64,000 nucleotides of DNA from Eubacteriaceae bacterium Marseille-Q4139 (GCA_018223415.1 JAGTTQ010000001.1:1957865-2021864); one strand, 5' to 3'; positions 33,660 through 43,083 are shown, counted from the first letter of the stretch. A program made the numbers and translations. The notes: generated from the letters alone by a model not told the origin.

Positions 33660-35759
33660 ATGGACGTATTAAACAACCTTCTAGGCGTACCGCTAGGTGC
33701 GGTCATGCGCTTTTGCTATGGCCTTATTGCAAACTACGGCCTGGCGATCATACTATTTACATTCATAACTAAAATTATTCTATTCCCGCTGACAATCATG
33801 GTGCAGAAAAATTCGATCAAAATGATTAAGCTCCAGCCAGAGCTGAATATGATTTCCGCCCAGTATGCAGACAACCCGGATAAAGTGTCCGAGGAACAGC
33901 TTAAACTGTACAAAAGAGAAAACTATAAACCTCTTGCAGGACTGATTCCGATGCTGATACAGATTCCGCTGGTGCTTGGGGTCATGCAGGTAATCTATAA
34001 CCCGTTAAGCCATCTCCTGCGTCTTCCGGAGACGGCCATCCAGGCTTTGACCATGCATACCATGGAGATTCTGGGGCTTTCTGAAGCGGGAAGTTCCATA
34101 CAGGTTTCTGCCATTAGCCTGATTCAAAACCCGTTATATACAGAGTCTTTCTCGAATCTTCAGGTATCGGGCGTTGATATGCCGGCGGTTCTTCAAACGA
34201 TCCGGAACTTTGACATGAATTTTTGCGGGATCAATCTTTCAGCGCTCCCGTCTCTCAGTAATTGGGATACTCTGCTTTTGGTGCCGCTTATTGCCGGCGC
34301 AAGCTCCGCACTCCTTTGTGTTTGCCAGAATCGTGTCAATGTCCTTCAGAGAGAGCAAAGCTTTTGGGGAAAATGGGGGATGACGATTTTTCTGGTTCTG
34401 TTTTCCCTGTATTTTGGTTTTATTGTTCCGGCAGGCGTTGGGATTTACTGGGCAGCAAGCAATCTATTTGCCATTGCTGCTATGTATGCAGTGAACTGGA
34501 TGTATAAACCTAAAGATTATATTGATTATGATGCGCTTGAGAAAAGCAAAATTGCTTTGGCTGAGAGCCGGGAAATGGCAAAAAAACTGAAGCTGACAAA
34601 AGAGGAAAAGCTTCAGGCGAAGAGGGATTATAAGGAATTCTGCCGGAATGAAGAAAAAGAAGTGATTTTCTATGCGGAAAAAAGCGGTTTCTACAAATAC
34701 TTTAAAAACATCATTGAGTATATTCTGGAGCATTCAGATATTGTAATCCATTATGTAACCAGTGATCCCCATGATGCTATTTTCAAGAAGAATCACCCGC
34801 AGATTCGCCCATACTTTATTGATGATAACCGGTTGATTCCACTGTTCATGAAGGTGGATTCAGAAATTATGGCCATGACTACGCCGGATCTGAACACCTT
34901 CCATTTAAAACGCTCCTATGTAAAAAAGGATGTGGAGTACATTTATATTTTCCATGGCCTATTAAGTACAAACATGGTGGTAAATAAGGGGGCGTATGAC
35001 CATTTTGACACTATTTTCTGTGTGGGACCGCATCAGATGAAAGAAATTCGCGAGACAGAAAAAATGTACCAGCTTCCGGAAAAGAAACTGATTGAGTGCG
35101 GATACGGTCTGTTTGATGATATGTTGGCGGATTACCAGGCGGACGAGCAGTCAGAGCACAAGAAAAAAGAGATTTTAATTGCGCCTTCGTGGCAGGAAGA
35201 CAATATTTTAGAGAGCTGTCTGGATGAAATGATTGCTCAGCTTTCACAGACAGATTATCAAATCATCATTCGCCCTCATCCGGAATTTATTAAGCGGTTT
35301 GCAGGGAAAATGAATCAAATCCAAAAAGAATATGGTACGGGAAAATACCCGAATGTTGTATTGCAGACAGATTTTTCCTCCAACAGCACAGTTTTTGATG
35401 CAGACCTTCTTATTACTGACTGGTCCGGAATCGCATATGAGTTTTCTTATGTAACAAAGAAGCCGTCCCTGTTTATCAATACCAAAATGAAGGTGCTGAA
35501 TGAAGAGTACATAAAATACGAAAATCAGCCTTTGGATATTACACTCCGGGATCAAATTGGCATTTCTTTAAATAAAGATGAGCTTGGAAGCTTAAACATC
35601 GCAGTGAGAAGGCTTTTGGAAGAAGAAAAGGATGCGTATGTCAGCAATATTGACCGTCTGGTGGAGTCTTATGTATTTAACATCGGACACAGCGGAGAAA
35701 TCGGCGGTCAATATATCATAGATCGCATTATGGAGAAGCGGCAAGAAAAACATTTCTAA
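33660..35759 (+). CDS. YidC/Oxa1-like domain fused to a TagF-like CDP-glycerol glycerophosphotransferase
   Basis: 699 residues. Residues 1-285 form a YidC/Oxa1-type domain (IANYGLAIILFTFITKIILFPLT, then LIPMLIQIPLVLGVMQVIY, and VPAGVGIYWAASNLFAI). After a charged linker, residues 335-690 are a teichoic-acid glycerophosphotransferase-like domain (IYIFHGLLSTNMVVNKGAYDH, IIRPHPEF near 535, LITDWSGIAYEF near 586). The second domain would add polyol-phosphate units to a glycan; the first could anchor the enzyme or serve an insertase-derived role. One continuous ORF without frameshift. The 105-bp upstream gap shows no clear promoter. Confidence 0.82.
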   Translation: MDVLNNLLGVPLGAVMRFCYGLIANYGLAIILFTFITKIILFPLTIMVQKNSIKMIKLQPELNMISAQYADNPDKVSEEQLKLYKRENYKPLAGLIPMLIQIPLVLGVMQVIYNPLSHLLRLPETAIQALTMHTMEILGLSEAGSSIQVSAISLIQNPLYTESFSNLQVSGVDMPAVLQTIRNFDMNFCGINLSALPSLSNWDTLLLVPLIAGASSALLCVCQNRVNVLQREQSFWGKWGMTIFLVLFSLYFGFIVPAGVGIYWAASNLFAIAAMYAVNWMYKPKDYIDYDALEKSKIALAESREMAKKLKLTKEEKLQAKRDYKEFCRNEEKEVIFYAEKSGFYKYFKNIIEYILEHSDIVIHYVTSDPHDAIFKKNHPQIRPYFIDDNRLIPLFMKVDSEIMAMTTPDLNTFHLKRSYVKKDVEYIYIFHGLLSTNMVVNKGAYDHFDTIFCVGPHQMKEIRETEKMYQLPEKKLIECGYGLFDDMLADYQADEQSEHKKKEILIAPSWQEDNILESCLDEMIAQLSQTDYQIIIRPHPEFIKRFAGKMNQIQKEYGTGKYPNVVLQTDFSSNSTVFDADLLITDWSGIAYEFSYVTKKPSLFINTKMKVLNEEYIKYENQPLDITLRDQIGISLNKDELGSLNIAVRRLLEEEKDAYVSNIDRLVESYVFNIGHSGEIGGQYIIDRIMEKRQEKHF

Positions 35760-35780
35760 AATACGGATAGGAGGATGAAC

Positions 35781-37604
35781 ATGCAGGCGATTATTTTAGC
35801 GGCAGGTATGGGAAAACGTTTGAAGGATTTGACCGCCGATAACACAAAATGCATGGTTAAGGTCAATGGTGTCACGTTGATTGAACGGATGCTGACCCAA
35901 CTGGACAAACGAAATTTAAAACGGATCATTTTGGTTGTCGGATATGAGGGGAAGAAGCTGATTGATTATATCGGGACGCTCTCCATACAGACACCAATAC
36001 AGTTTATTACAAATCCAATTTATGATAAGACGAATAATATCTATTCTTTGGCGCTCGCGAAAGACTGCCTCTGTGAAGATGATACTTTGCTTTTAGAATC
36101 AGATCTTATTTTTGAAGATTCTATTTTGGATGTGCTCATGGAGGATCCGCGTCCTACGCTCGCGCTTGTGGATAAATATGAAAGCTGGATGGATGGAACC
36201 GTTGTTAAACTGGATGATGATGACTCTATTCGAGAGTTCGTTCCGGGAAAGAAGTTTAAATTTGAAGACATTCCCTACTACTATAAAACAGTGAATGTTT
36301 ATAAATTCAGCAGACATTTTTCTGAAACTCACTATGTCCCATTTTTGGATGCATATTCAAAAGCATTAGGGAATAACGAGTATTATGAACAGGTTCTCCG
36401 AGTCATTACCATGCTGGATGAACCGGAAATTAAGGGGAAAAGGCTGAATGGGCAGCTATGGTATGAAATTGATGATATTCAGGATCTGGATATTGCTTCT
36501 TCCATGTTTGCGCCGGCAGATGAAGAAAAGCTAAACAGATTGCAGCGGAGATACGGCGGTTACTGGAGATATCCCAAGCTGTTGGATTTTTGTTATTTGG
36601 TAAATCCGTATTTTCCGCCCCAAAAGTTAATGGATGAAATGAAATCCAATTTTGAAAAGCTTCTTACTCAATATCCATCAGGAGCTGCCGTAAATGCCCT
36701 TCTGGCAGCTAAGAATTTTAGTGTTCACCCGGAACATATCGCGGTGGGAAATGGAGCGGCGGAGCTGATAAAGGCTGTTATGGAAGGCAGTCATGAAAGA
36801 ATAGGTTTTGTTCGCCCAACCTTTGAGGAATATCCCAATCGTTATGACAAGGAAAAAAGTTCTGTATTCATTCCACAGAATGAGGACTATTCTTATACAG
36901 CAGATGACCTCATGACTTTCTTTGCAGATTCCGACCTGGAAATGCTGATTGTGGTAAATCCAGATAATCCATCGGGGAATTACATACCAAAGTGTGATTT
37001 GCTTCGTTTATGTGAGTGGGCTAGGAAAAAGGGAATGCGGCTTTTGATTGATGAAAGCTTCTGTGATTTCTCGGATGAAGAGGATAATACGCTGATAAGC
37101 GAACAAATCTTAAACAGATATGAAAATTTGATCGTTATCAAGAGCATTTCCAAATCATATGGGGTTCCGGGAATTCGTCTGGGAGTGATCGCCAGTGGAG
37201 ACGAGGAGCTCATTGCGCGGATAAAGAAAGATGTTTCTATATGGAACATCAATTCCTTTGGAGAATTTTACATGCAGATTGCAGAAAAATACCAAAAGGA
37301 TTATAAAACTGCCCTGGTACAATTCCGAAAAGAGCGTCAGCGCTTTATTGCGGAACTGAAAAAGATTAAACAGCTTCGCATATTGCCGACACAGGCGAAT
37401 TACATTATGGCTGAGATTCTGGAAGAATATTCCTCGAAGGAACTGGCGAAAATTCTGCTGGTGCACCATGACTTATTCATTAAAGATTTATCGAAAAAAA
37501 TAAATGACAGCAGCCGGCAATTTATACGCATTTCTGTCCGAAATACGGAAGACAATAATAAGTTTCTGGCAGCTGTAAAAGAAGTTTTTAAGGAAAGGGC
37601 ATGA
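35781..37604 (+). CDS. Sugar/aminoalcohol-phosphate nucleotidyltransferase fused to a PLP aminotransferase-fold enzyme
   Basis: 607 residues from the ATG at 35781 (GGAGG 6 nt before; the ATG at 35775 abuts it). Residues 1-235: nucleotidyltransferase of the LicC/cytidylyltransferase type (IILAAGMGKRLKDLTADNTKCM). Residues 250-605: fold-type I PLP enzyme of the HisC/CobD group (NPDNPSGNYIP, LIDESFCDF, PLP lysine in SISKSYGVPGIRLG near 457). Such a pair could make a CDP-aminoalcohol, for example from phosphoserine or phosphothreonine if the PLP domain decarboxylates as CobD does; this is a hypothesis. Follows the TagF fusion, which would use a CDP-activated donor. Confidence 0.75.
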   Translation: MQAIILAAGMGKRLKDLTADNTKCMVKVNGVTLIERMLTQLDKRNLKRIILVVGYEGKKLIDYIGTLSIQTPIQFITNPIYDKTNNIYSLALAKDCLCEDDTLLLESDLIFEDSILDVLMEDPRPTLALVDKYESWMDGTVVKLDDDDSIREFVPGKKFKFEDIPYYYKTVNVYKFSRHFSETHYVPFLDAYSKALGNNEYYEQVLRVITMLDEPEIKGKRLNGQLWYEIDDIQDLDIASSMFAPADEEKLNRLQRRYGGYWRYPKLLDFCYLVNPYFPPQKLMDEMKSNFEKLLTQYPSGAAVNALLAAKNFSVHPEHIAVGNGAAELIKAVMEGSHERIGFVRPTFEEYPNRYDKEKSSVFIPQNEDYSYTADDLMTFFADSDLEMLIVVNPDNPSGNYIPKCDLLRLCEWARKKGMRLLIDESFCDFSDEEDNTLISEQILNRYENLIVIKSISKSYGVPGIRLGVIASGDEELIARIKKDVSIWNINSFGEFYMQIAEKYQKDYKTALVQFRKERQRFIAELKKIKQLRILPTQANYIMAEILEEYSSKELAKILLVHHDLFIKDLSKKINDSSRQFIRISVRNTEDNNKFLAAVKEVFKERA

Positions 37605-37795
37605 AGGAAATGAAAATCATGGATTTTGAAACAATAAAGGCTATGGCTCCCACGCCTCTCCAATGTTACCAATGGGTAGAGGAAGGGCTTAAGATGAAGA
37701 AAGATGCATTTCTTCCGACAAAAATCAGCATGAAGCCCGGAATCCCGGGAGTCTTCTATAATTGTATGCCGTCGGCACTTCTACTCTCGTTTTAG
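37601..37795 (+). pseudogene. Truncated ornithine-cyclodeaminase-like gene
   Basis: Starts by ATGA overlap with the previous gene. Residues 1-55 (MDFETIKAMAPTPLQCYQWVEE, KISMKPGIPG, YNCMPS) resemble the N-terminus of the ornithine cyclodeaminase/mu-crystallin family, normally about 330 residues. It stops at 37795. In another frame VGTSTLVLENTKGENV runs to a TGA overlapping the next start, like the lost C-terminus. An internal deletion is the simplest explanation. Confidence 0.55.
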
Positions 37796-37817
37796 AAAAT
37801 ACGAAAGGAGAAAATGT

Positions 37818-38939
37818 ATGAAAATTTGTGTCATCGGAGGCGGAAACATCGGCACTGCTATTGCTGCAGATTTGGCAAGGAAAAACCAAGTTACAATGCT
37901 AACCGGGCATCCGACTAATTGGAAAAAGGAATTATTTAGCCATGATACAGATACAGGGGAAGGCTTCCAGGCAATATTGAATGATATTACTGACTCTGCT
38001 GAAAAGGCAGTGAAAGATGCGCAGGTAGTTTTCCTAACGGTTCCTTCCTTTTTAATGGAGCAAGAAATTCGCCGTTGTGAGCCTTATCTGGCCCCCGGGA
38101 CAATTTTTTGTGTAATGCCTGGAACTGGCGGGGCAGAATTTTTATGTAGGGGGTTATTGGAAAAAGGGGGTATCTTGGCAGGATTTGATCGGGTTACACA
38201 TGTGTCAAGGCTAGAAACGTATGGAAAATGTGTAAACGTAGCTAAAAAGAAAAAGGTTCGTATAGCAGCCTTGCCCAAAACAGAAGTGGTATCTGTTGCA
38301 GCATTAATGTCTGAACTTTTTGAAATGGAATGTACTCCATTAGAAAATTATTTGACCGTAACCTTTACACCATCCAATCCTCTTTTGCATACGGCAAGAG
38401 TATTCGATTTATTTGGCGATTATAAAGAAGGAATGACTTGGCCAAGAAATATTTTGTTCTATGGAGAATGGACCAACTTTGCATCAGAAGTTATGCTAGA
38501 ATGTGATGCCGAATTACAGGCATTATGCCGTCGAATCGAAGCTGCGCAGAATATAAATTTGCAGGGAGTTATTCCGTTAAAAGAGCATTATGGAGTAGAA
38601 ACGATTTCGGAATTAACTGATAAAATGCAAAGTATAAAAAGTTTGCAAAATATTACTTCTCCAATGTCTCTTCGGGGAGAAAATTACATTCCGGATTTTA
38701 ACTCACGTTATTTTTTGGAAGATTTTCCGTATGGTCTCTGCATTTTACGCGGCTTTATCGAAGTTGCAGGTTTATCAGCCCCATATATGGACAAAATTCT
38801 TAAATGGTATTGTCAAATCACGGGAAAGCAATATTATTTTGATGGAAAATTTAAAGGAGCTGATTTAGCAGAGACAGCGATTCCCCAAAACTATGGCATT
38901 ACGACTTTGGAAGAATTAGGGATTTTTTATAATCAATAA
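37818..38939 (+). CDS. Octopine/nopaline dehydrogenase-family NAD(P) enzyme
   Basis: 373 residues. Rossmann start KICVIGGGNIGTAIAADLA, then PSFLMEQEIRR, and the NAD/NADP octopine-nopaline dehydrogenase C-terminal helical domain with NPLLHTARVFDLF and YGEWT. The family reductively joins an amino acid to an alpha-keto acid. It sits with the aminotransferase fusion and the truncated cyclodeaminase, so the locus may modify an amino-acid substituent of the glycan; inference only. Confidence 0.75.
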   Translation: MKICVIGGGNIGTAIAADLARKNQVTMLTGHPTNWKKELFSHDTDTGEGFQAILNDITDSAEKAVKDAQVVFLTVPSFLMEQEIRRCEPYLAPGTIFCVMPGTGGAEFLCRGLLEKGGILAGFDRVTHVSRLETYGKCVNVAKKKKVRIAALPKTEVVSVAALMSELFEMECTPLENYLTVTFTPSNPLLHTARVFDLFGDYKEGMTWPRNILFYGEWTNFASEVMLECDAELQALCRRIEAAQNINLQGVIPLKEHYGVETISELTDKMQSIKSLQNITSPMSLRGENYIPDFNSRYFLEDFPYGLCILRGFIEVAGLSAPYMDKILKWYCQITGKQYYFDGKFKGADLAETAIPQNYGITTLEELGIFYNQ

Positions 38940-39070
38940 AGGGATTGGTTTCAATATACCAAGAAAAAAGAGGGGTAAGTTAATATTTTTTCTCCCACAA
39001 AGAGATAATTTGCGCAGATTTTTAATTATACGGTTGAAGGAATGGAGTATTATCCACAGAACGGCGGAGC

Positions 39071-39098
39071 TTGGTGAATTTTTTGATAATTTTATAAT
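39071..39098 (+). promoter_or_regulatory. Possible promoter of the small-protein/DUF1015 pair
   Basis: TTGGTG, 16 bp, TATAAT within the 281-bp gap 38940-39220. A 9-bp inverted repeat (39063-39071 with 39149-39157) flanks it. No gene is seen in the gap. Confidence 0.4.
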
Positions 39099-39220
39099 TG
39101 AGGTGACTTATTTTATGAGATGACTGAAACAACGAAAAAGATCTCTTTAGCTCCGCCAAAGGATAAATTTTGGATTTGATTAAGAAAACTTACGAGAACA
39201 AAAAATAGGAGGATAAAATC

Positions 39221-39478
39221 ATGACTAAGAACTTTTTAAAGTACGCTTATTTTACGACAGCCTTTTCTATGCTGTTCAGTTTCCCATCATATGCTTACAT
39301 TGACCCTGCTACAACGTCTTATCTTATTCAGATTGTAGCCGGTGTAGTAATTGCGGCCGGTGCTACTGTGGGTATTTTTTGGAAAAAAATCAAGTTAGCA
39401 TTTAAACGGAAGAAAATGGAACACTTAGAGCAGAGTTTAAAAAAGAAGGCAGAAAAAGAAGACGCTAAAACAAAGTAA
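39221..39478 (+). CDS. Small secreted/membrane protein of the 'YIDP' type
   Basis: 85 residues: signal peptide (FTTAFSMLFSFPSYA), then YIDPATTSYLIQIVAG, one membrane helix and a highly charged Lys/Glu tail. Small proteins with this YIDP start often lie beside surface-polysaccharide genes; their function is not established. Clear AGGAGG ribosome site. Confidence 0.7.
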   Translation: MTKNFLKYAYFTTAFSMLFSFPSYAYIDPATTSYLIQIVAGVVIAAGATVGIFWKKIKLAFKRKKMEHLEQSLKKKAEKEDAKTK

Positions 39479-39494
39479 GGGGTGGTGGGAAAAG

Positions 39495-40745
39495 ATGGAT
39501 AATAAAGGGATTGCGCCATGTTTTCTTTCTGCCAATATACTGCTGCCTTCCTATGGAGCAATGTCAGATGCTTGGCCAGTTGTTGCCTGCGACCAATATG
39601 TCAGCCAGCCGGAATATTGGGAGGAAGTGAATGACCTTGTGGGAGATAAACCCTCTTCATTAAGAGTTATTTTACCGGAAGCATATCTTTCAGAGCGGTC
39701 AGAACGCATTCCGCCGATGAGAGAGGCCATGGAAAACTATCTAAGCAGCTCGATTCTAACGGAGCAGGTAAAACAAGGCTTTGTATTGGTAGAGCGGACG
39801 ACCGAAGCTGGTGTTCGAATAGGCCTAGTTGGAATGGTTGACTTAGAGTCTTATGGAATAGAAGCAGATTCCAAGCTGCCCATTCGTGCAACGGAAGGAA
39901 TTGTTCCATCCAGAGTTCCTCCAAGAGTGGACGTACGGCGACAGGCACCGCTTGAAATACCTCATATCATGCTGCTGATTGATGATGCAAAAGGACGTTT
40001 AATTGAAACAGTATATGCTCAAAGAGGGCATTTACGGCAGCTTTATGATACAGCCTTAATGAAAAATGGAGGGCATTTGCGGGGATACGCTGTTGAGGGA
40101 GATGCGGCTGAAACGGTTTGCCGCACGCTTATGGATATGCAGAATCAGTCAAAGGGCCTTTTCCTGGCAGTCGGAGACGGAAATCATTCTCTGGCTGCAG
40201 CAAAGACATACTGGGAAGAGCGAAAAGAGACACTTTCGGCAGAAGAAGCAATGCATCATCCTGCCAGATACGCGTTGGCAGAAATTGTAAATCTGCACTG
40301 CCCTGCCTTAAAGTTTGAGCCCATTCATCGTGTGGTCTTTCATATGAATGCCCAAAAAGTGTTAATGGCATTTGAAGAATATGCCACATCACGGGGAATG
40401 GCTTTGCTCCCGGGGGCAGATTTCTACGTTGTGGGGAAAGAACTGGAAACTGGATTTTCAATATCAGGCCTGAATGGCCGCTTGATTGTGGAAATCGTAC
40501 AGGATTTTTTGAGCAGCTATGAAGAAAAAAATCCACAGATAGCAGTTGATTACATCCATGGAGAAAAAGATGCGTTATCTTTAGCGCGTAAGCCGGAGTG
40601 CTGTGGTTTCCTTTTGAAAAGCATCGATAAAAGAGATCTGTTCCCGGCAATTGAGGCAGGCGGTGTGTTGCCAAGGAAAACCTTCTCAATGGGTGAGGCG
40701 AGTGAAAAACGATACTATATGGAATGTAGAAAGATAGCATATTGA
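39495..40745 (+). CDS. DUF1015-family protein
   Basis: 416 residues. ACDQYVSQPEYWEE at the start, the central AVGDGNHSLAAAKTYWEE motif near residue 225, and ARYALAEIVNLH are hallmarks of DUF1015/COG4198. Soluble; biochemical role not firmly known to me. Last plus-strand gene before the convergent toxin-antitoxin operon. Confidence 0.8.
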   Translation: MDNKGIAPCFLSANILLPSYGAMSDAWPVVACDQYVSQPEYWEEVNDLVGDKPSSLRVILPEAYLSERSERIPPMREAMENYLSSSILTEQVKQGFVLVERTTEAGVRIGLVGMVDLESYGIEADSKLPIRATEGIVPSRVPPRVDVRRQAPLEIPHIMLLIDDAKGRLIETVYAQRGHLRQLYDTALMKNGGHLRGYAVEGDAAETVCRTLMDMQNQSKGLFLAVGDGNHSLAAAKTYWEERKETLSAEEAMHHPARYALAEIVNLHCPALKFEPIHRVVFHMNAQKVLMAFEEYATSRGMALLPGADFYVVGKELETGFSISGLNGRLIVEIVQDFLSSYEEKNPQIAVDYIHGEKDALSLARKPECCGFLLKSIDKRDLFPAIEAGGVLPRKTFSMGEASEKRYYMECRKIAY

Positions 40746-40780
40746 TAGCAAAAAGGGCCTTGATTTTCTGAAGGGCAGCA

Positions 40781-40821
40781 AAAACCCGCCGATTTCAAAG
40801 TAGTTGTTGAAAATCGGCGGG
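40781..40821 (-). terminator. Terminator of the MNT/HEPN operon
   Basis: 11-bp inverted repeat CCCGCCGATTT (40785-40795) / AAATCGGCGGG (40811-40821); on the - strand it is followed by GTTTTTGC. Confidence 0.7.
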
Positions 40822-40859
40822 TATGCTATGTGTATTGTTATATCGAATTCATCTACCGC

Positions 40860-41249
40860 TTACGATATCCGTTTACTCAGCACTTCCCTCAAATCACAGA
40901 ACATCTCAACATACCGTTCTTTTGTCTCCCTCACGATCCCTAAAGCAACAGCTTGATTATAGGAATGGGCTACATTGTTCCTGGCTACCAACGCTGACAG
41001 CCAGCATTCTTCATCTGTGATCATACCAATTTTGTATGCGGACTTGATGATCATTTTGGGCGAGCCTGTATCCGCCTCGCGGATCCCTTCTGCGGACATA
41101 ATTTCTTTCATCGCTTTCCAGGCCTGCTCAAAACAAATTTCGTAGAGTGCTACCAAACCGCTCAGAATCACATTGTTATATGGCTCATCATATTGATAGA
41201 TATCTTTCAGATTCTCCAGAGCCCTGCAAAAATTTTCATATTTTTTCAT
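40860..41249 (-). CDS. HEPN-domain toxin/nucleotidyltransferase partner (HepT/HI0074-like)
   Basis: About 129 residues from MKKYENFCRALENL; an in-frame ATG lies at 41264. All-helical HI0074-type protein with LYEICFEQAWKAMK and the HEPN motif R-x4-H (ARNNVAHSYN), the active site of HEPN RNases. Overlaps the nucleotidyltransferase gene, as in MNT/HEPN pairs, where the nucleotidyltransferase adenylylates and silences the HEPN partner. Confidence 0.8.
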   Translation of the reverse strand: MKKYENFCRALENLKDIYQYDEPYNNVILSGLVALYEICFEQAWKAMKEIMSAEGIREADTGSPKMIIKSAYKIGMITDEECWLSALVARNNVAHSYNQAVALGIVRETKERYVEMFCDLREVLSKRIS

Positions 41250-41553
41250 AGATAATAATCCCATCCTTATTTATGCTTTCCAGTAACTCCTCTTCCATAG
41301 GGGCATTTAAGTTGATGATATCAAATTTTAAAAGCGTATCTATACACTCTTCCGCATCTAACGCAAAACGATTAAAGTCTCCACCCGAAACAGCCAAATC
41401 AATATCGCTGACGGTATAAAAATCTCCGCGAGCACGGGATCCAAATAAGATCATTCTCTCTATTTGATATTCTTTCGCCAGGCAGATGAGCTGCTGAAAC
41501 ACCTCTTCTTTTATCCCGGATACTTTTGGAAGAAACACCTTTTCTTGATCCAT
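41236..41553 (-). CDS. MNT-type nucleotidyltransferase antitoxin (MntA-like)
   Basis: About 105 residues from MDQEKVF; a TTG at 41562 is also possible (GGGAG upstream). Perfect minimal nucleotidyltransferase motif GSx10DxD (GSRARGDFYTVSDIDLAV). Expected to modify the HEPN partner encoded directly downstream. Confidence 0.82.
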   Translation of the reverse strand: MDQEKVFLPKVSGIKEEVFQQLICLAKEYQIERMILFGSRARGDFYTVSDIDLAVSGGDFNRFALDAEECIDTLLKFDIINLNAPMEEELLESINKDGIIIYEKI

Positions 41554-41582
41554 ATATTTCAATAACTCCCTTTTAGTCTACT

Positions 41583-43022
41583 CTAGCCTCGATAAAATCT
41601 CTGATTCCTGCTTTTGGGATGTTCCGGAATTGTCATTTTAAGCTGCCCACTTTCCAGAAGCGGGTTAATGTAATTTTGGCTCACATAATAAATCGTGGCA
41701 ATTCCAAGATAATCCGCAATTTCCTTTCTTGAACGCGGCTCACGGCAGAATTCCAAAAGATCCTGCTCTTCTGTCCGATCAGTAAAGTGGACTTCTCTCT
41801 GGACGCCATTATAGAATGTAACACAAAATTCACTCCTGGAATCCATAAATTCCGCATCCCGCATCCCCGCCTGCTTTAATTCCCGTCGGATGGTTGGAAT
41901 GCCGGAATAGCGGTTTTCTGTAATTCCCAGCGTCTCCAACGCCCGTGCAAGAACGGGATTTCTTGTATCCGGCTGTACCTTGCCAAGCTTGTCAATGGAA
42001 AGCCGGCCATATAGTCCGCCTGGATTGCGGATTTCCAAGCGATCCTTGTAAATAATCAATTCAATGGGCATAGCTTCGGTATGGAAGCTGTAATCACGAT
42101 GGACAAGGGAATTGAGAAGTGCCTCGCGGAGCGCGATCATCGGATATTCATACTTGTCAGCTCTGTAACCGGTGGACGGGTCGATGATGGTTTTAATTTT
42201 CAGATTGCTGTGCAGAAATTTCAGCGCCTGTTCCAGCACTTCGGGAATTGTCCCCTCAATTCTAAGATTATCACTGAAGCGAGAACCATCCGGCCCGACA
42301 TCTCCTCTTTCATAGCCCGGAACCACCATGGCATTGATGGTGTACTGTGGATATGACATTTGCGGATAGAGGGAAAACAGCAGTGTGCATGTCAGAGTCG
42401 GCTTCCCATCAATAACTATGTTTAGGAAGCGAAAGACATCCTGATCCGGGAGCTTGGATAAATTGGGATTTTTATCTTTCACTAATTGAATGTAACGATT
42501 TAAAGCAGACATATCAATCGTCGTCATATCTGCTTTTTCATTGACCCGAATATCATCCTGATATTTTTTTCGGAATGCCTCGTAGCTGTAAATTTCATAA
42601 TCTGTCATTGGTTCGTCGGAATCTCCGGAACGCACATAGGAGCCTTTCGTTCGGCCGACTCCACCATAATAGCAGGGGCGTTCTGTAACATCTGTCGCCG
42701 GAATTTCCGCTGATACAATGTAACCGCTGCCATACCGGACGCTGGTGAAGATGGGGCGGATTGGCGGAACCATCTGCTTGCACTGCTCATTCACTTTTTT
42801 CTGTAAATCCTGTACGTCATAAACTCCGACGCTCTGGAAATCGTTTGTCTCGTCAAGACCAAAAATCAGGACACCGCCGCTGTCCTGGTTGGAGAATGCA
42901 GACAGGGTATCATACAGGCGTTTTGGACAGCCATGATGAGCGGCTTTCACCTCGACGGTCTGCGTTTCGGCCTTCATATCCTGGATTTTTTTAATTAGTT
43001 CGAGTAATTCTATTTCGATCAT
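41583..43022 (-). CDS. AlbA/Schlafen-like putative transcriptional regulator with ATPase-like C-terminus
   Basis: 479 residues from the ATG at 43022 (AGGAGAG upstream); an open frame extends upstream but is not coding. Residues 15-130 are an AlbA_2/Schlafen-type domain (QTVEVKAAHHGCPKRLYDTLSAF, GGVLIFGLDE); the middle has a GHKL ATPase-like region (REALLNSLVHRDYS, IYKDRLEIRNPGGLYG); the end is winged-helix-like (RSRKEIADYLGIATIYYVSQ). COG2865-type regulators look like this. Leads an operon with the MNT/HEPN pair 30 bp away and is preceded by iterated repeats. Confidence 0.75.
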   Translation of the reverse strand: MIEIELLELIKKIQDMKAETQTVEVKAAHHGCPKRLYDTLSAFSNQDSGGVLIFGLDETNDFQSVGVYDVQDLQKKVNEQCKQMVPPIRPIFTSVRYGSGYIVSAEIPATDVTERPCYYGGVGRTKGSYVRSGDSDEPMTDYEIYSYEAFRKKYQDDIRVNEKADMTTIDMSALNRYIQLVKDKNPNLSKLPDQDVFRFLNIVIDGKPTLTCTLLFSLYPQMSYPQYTINAMVVPGYERGDVGPDGSRFSDNLRIEGTIPEVLEQALKFLHSNLKIKTIIDPSTGYRADKYEYPMIALREALLNSLVHRDYSFHTEAMPIELIIYKDRLEIRNPGGLYGRLSIDKLGKVQPDTRNPVLARALETLGITENRYSGIPTIRRELKQAGMRDAEFMDSRSEFCVTFYNGVQREVHFTDRTEEQDLLEFCREPRSRKEIADYLGIATIYYVSQNYINPLLESGQLKMTIPEHPKSRNQRFYRG

Positions 43023-43054
43023 GAAATTCACTCTCCTGTTGGGTTCTTGTTTGT

Positions 43055-43083
43055 ATTTTACCCTAAAATCAGTGGAATTACAA
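43055..43083 (-). promoter_or_regulatory. Promoter of the regulator-MNT-HEPN operon
   Basis: Minus-strand TTGTAA, 17 bp, TAAAAT, with iterated operator-like repeats immediately upstream. Confidence 0.65.
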
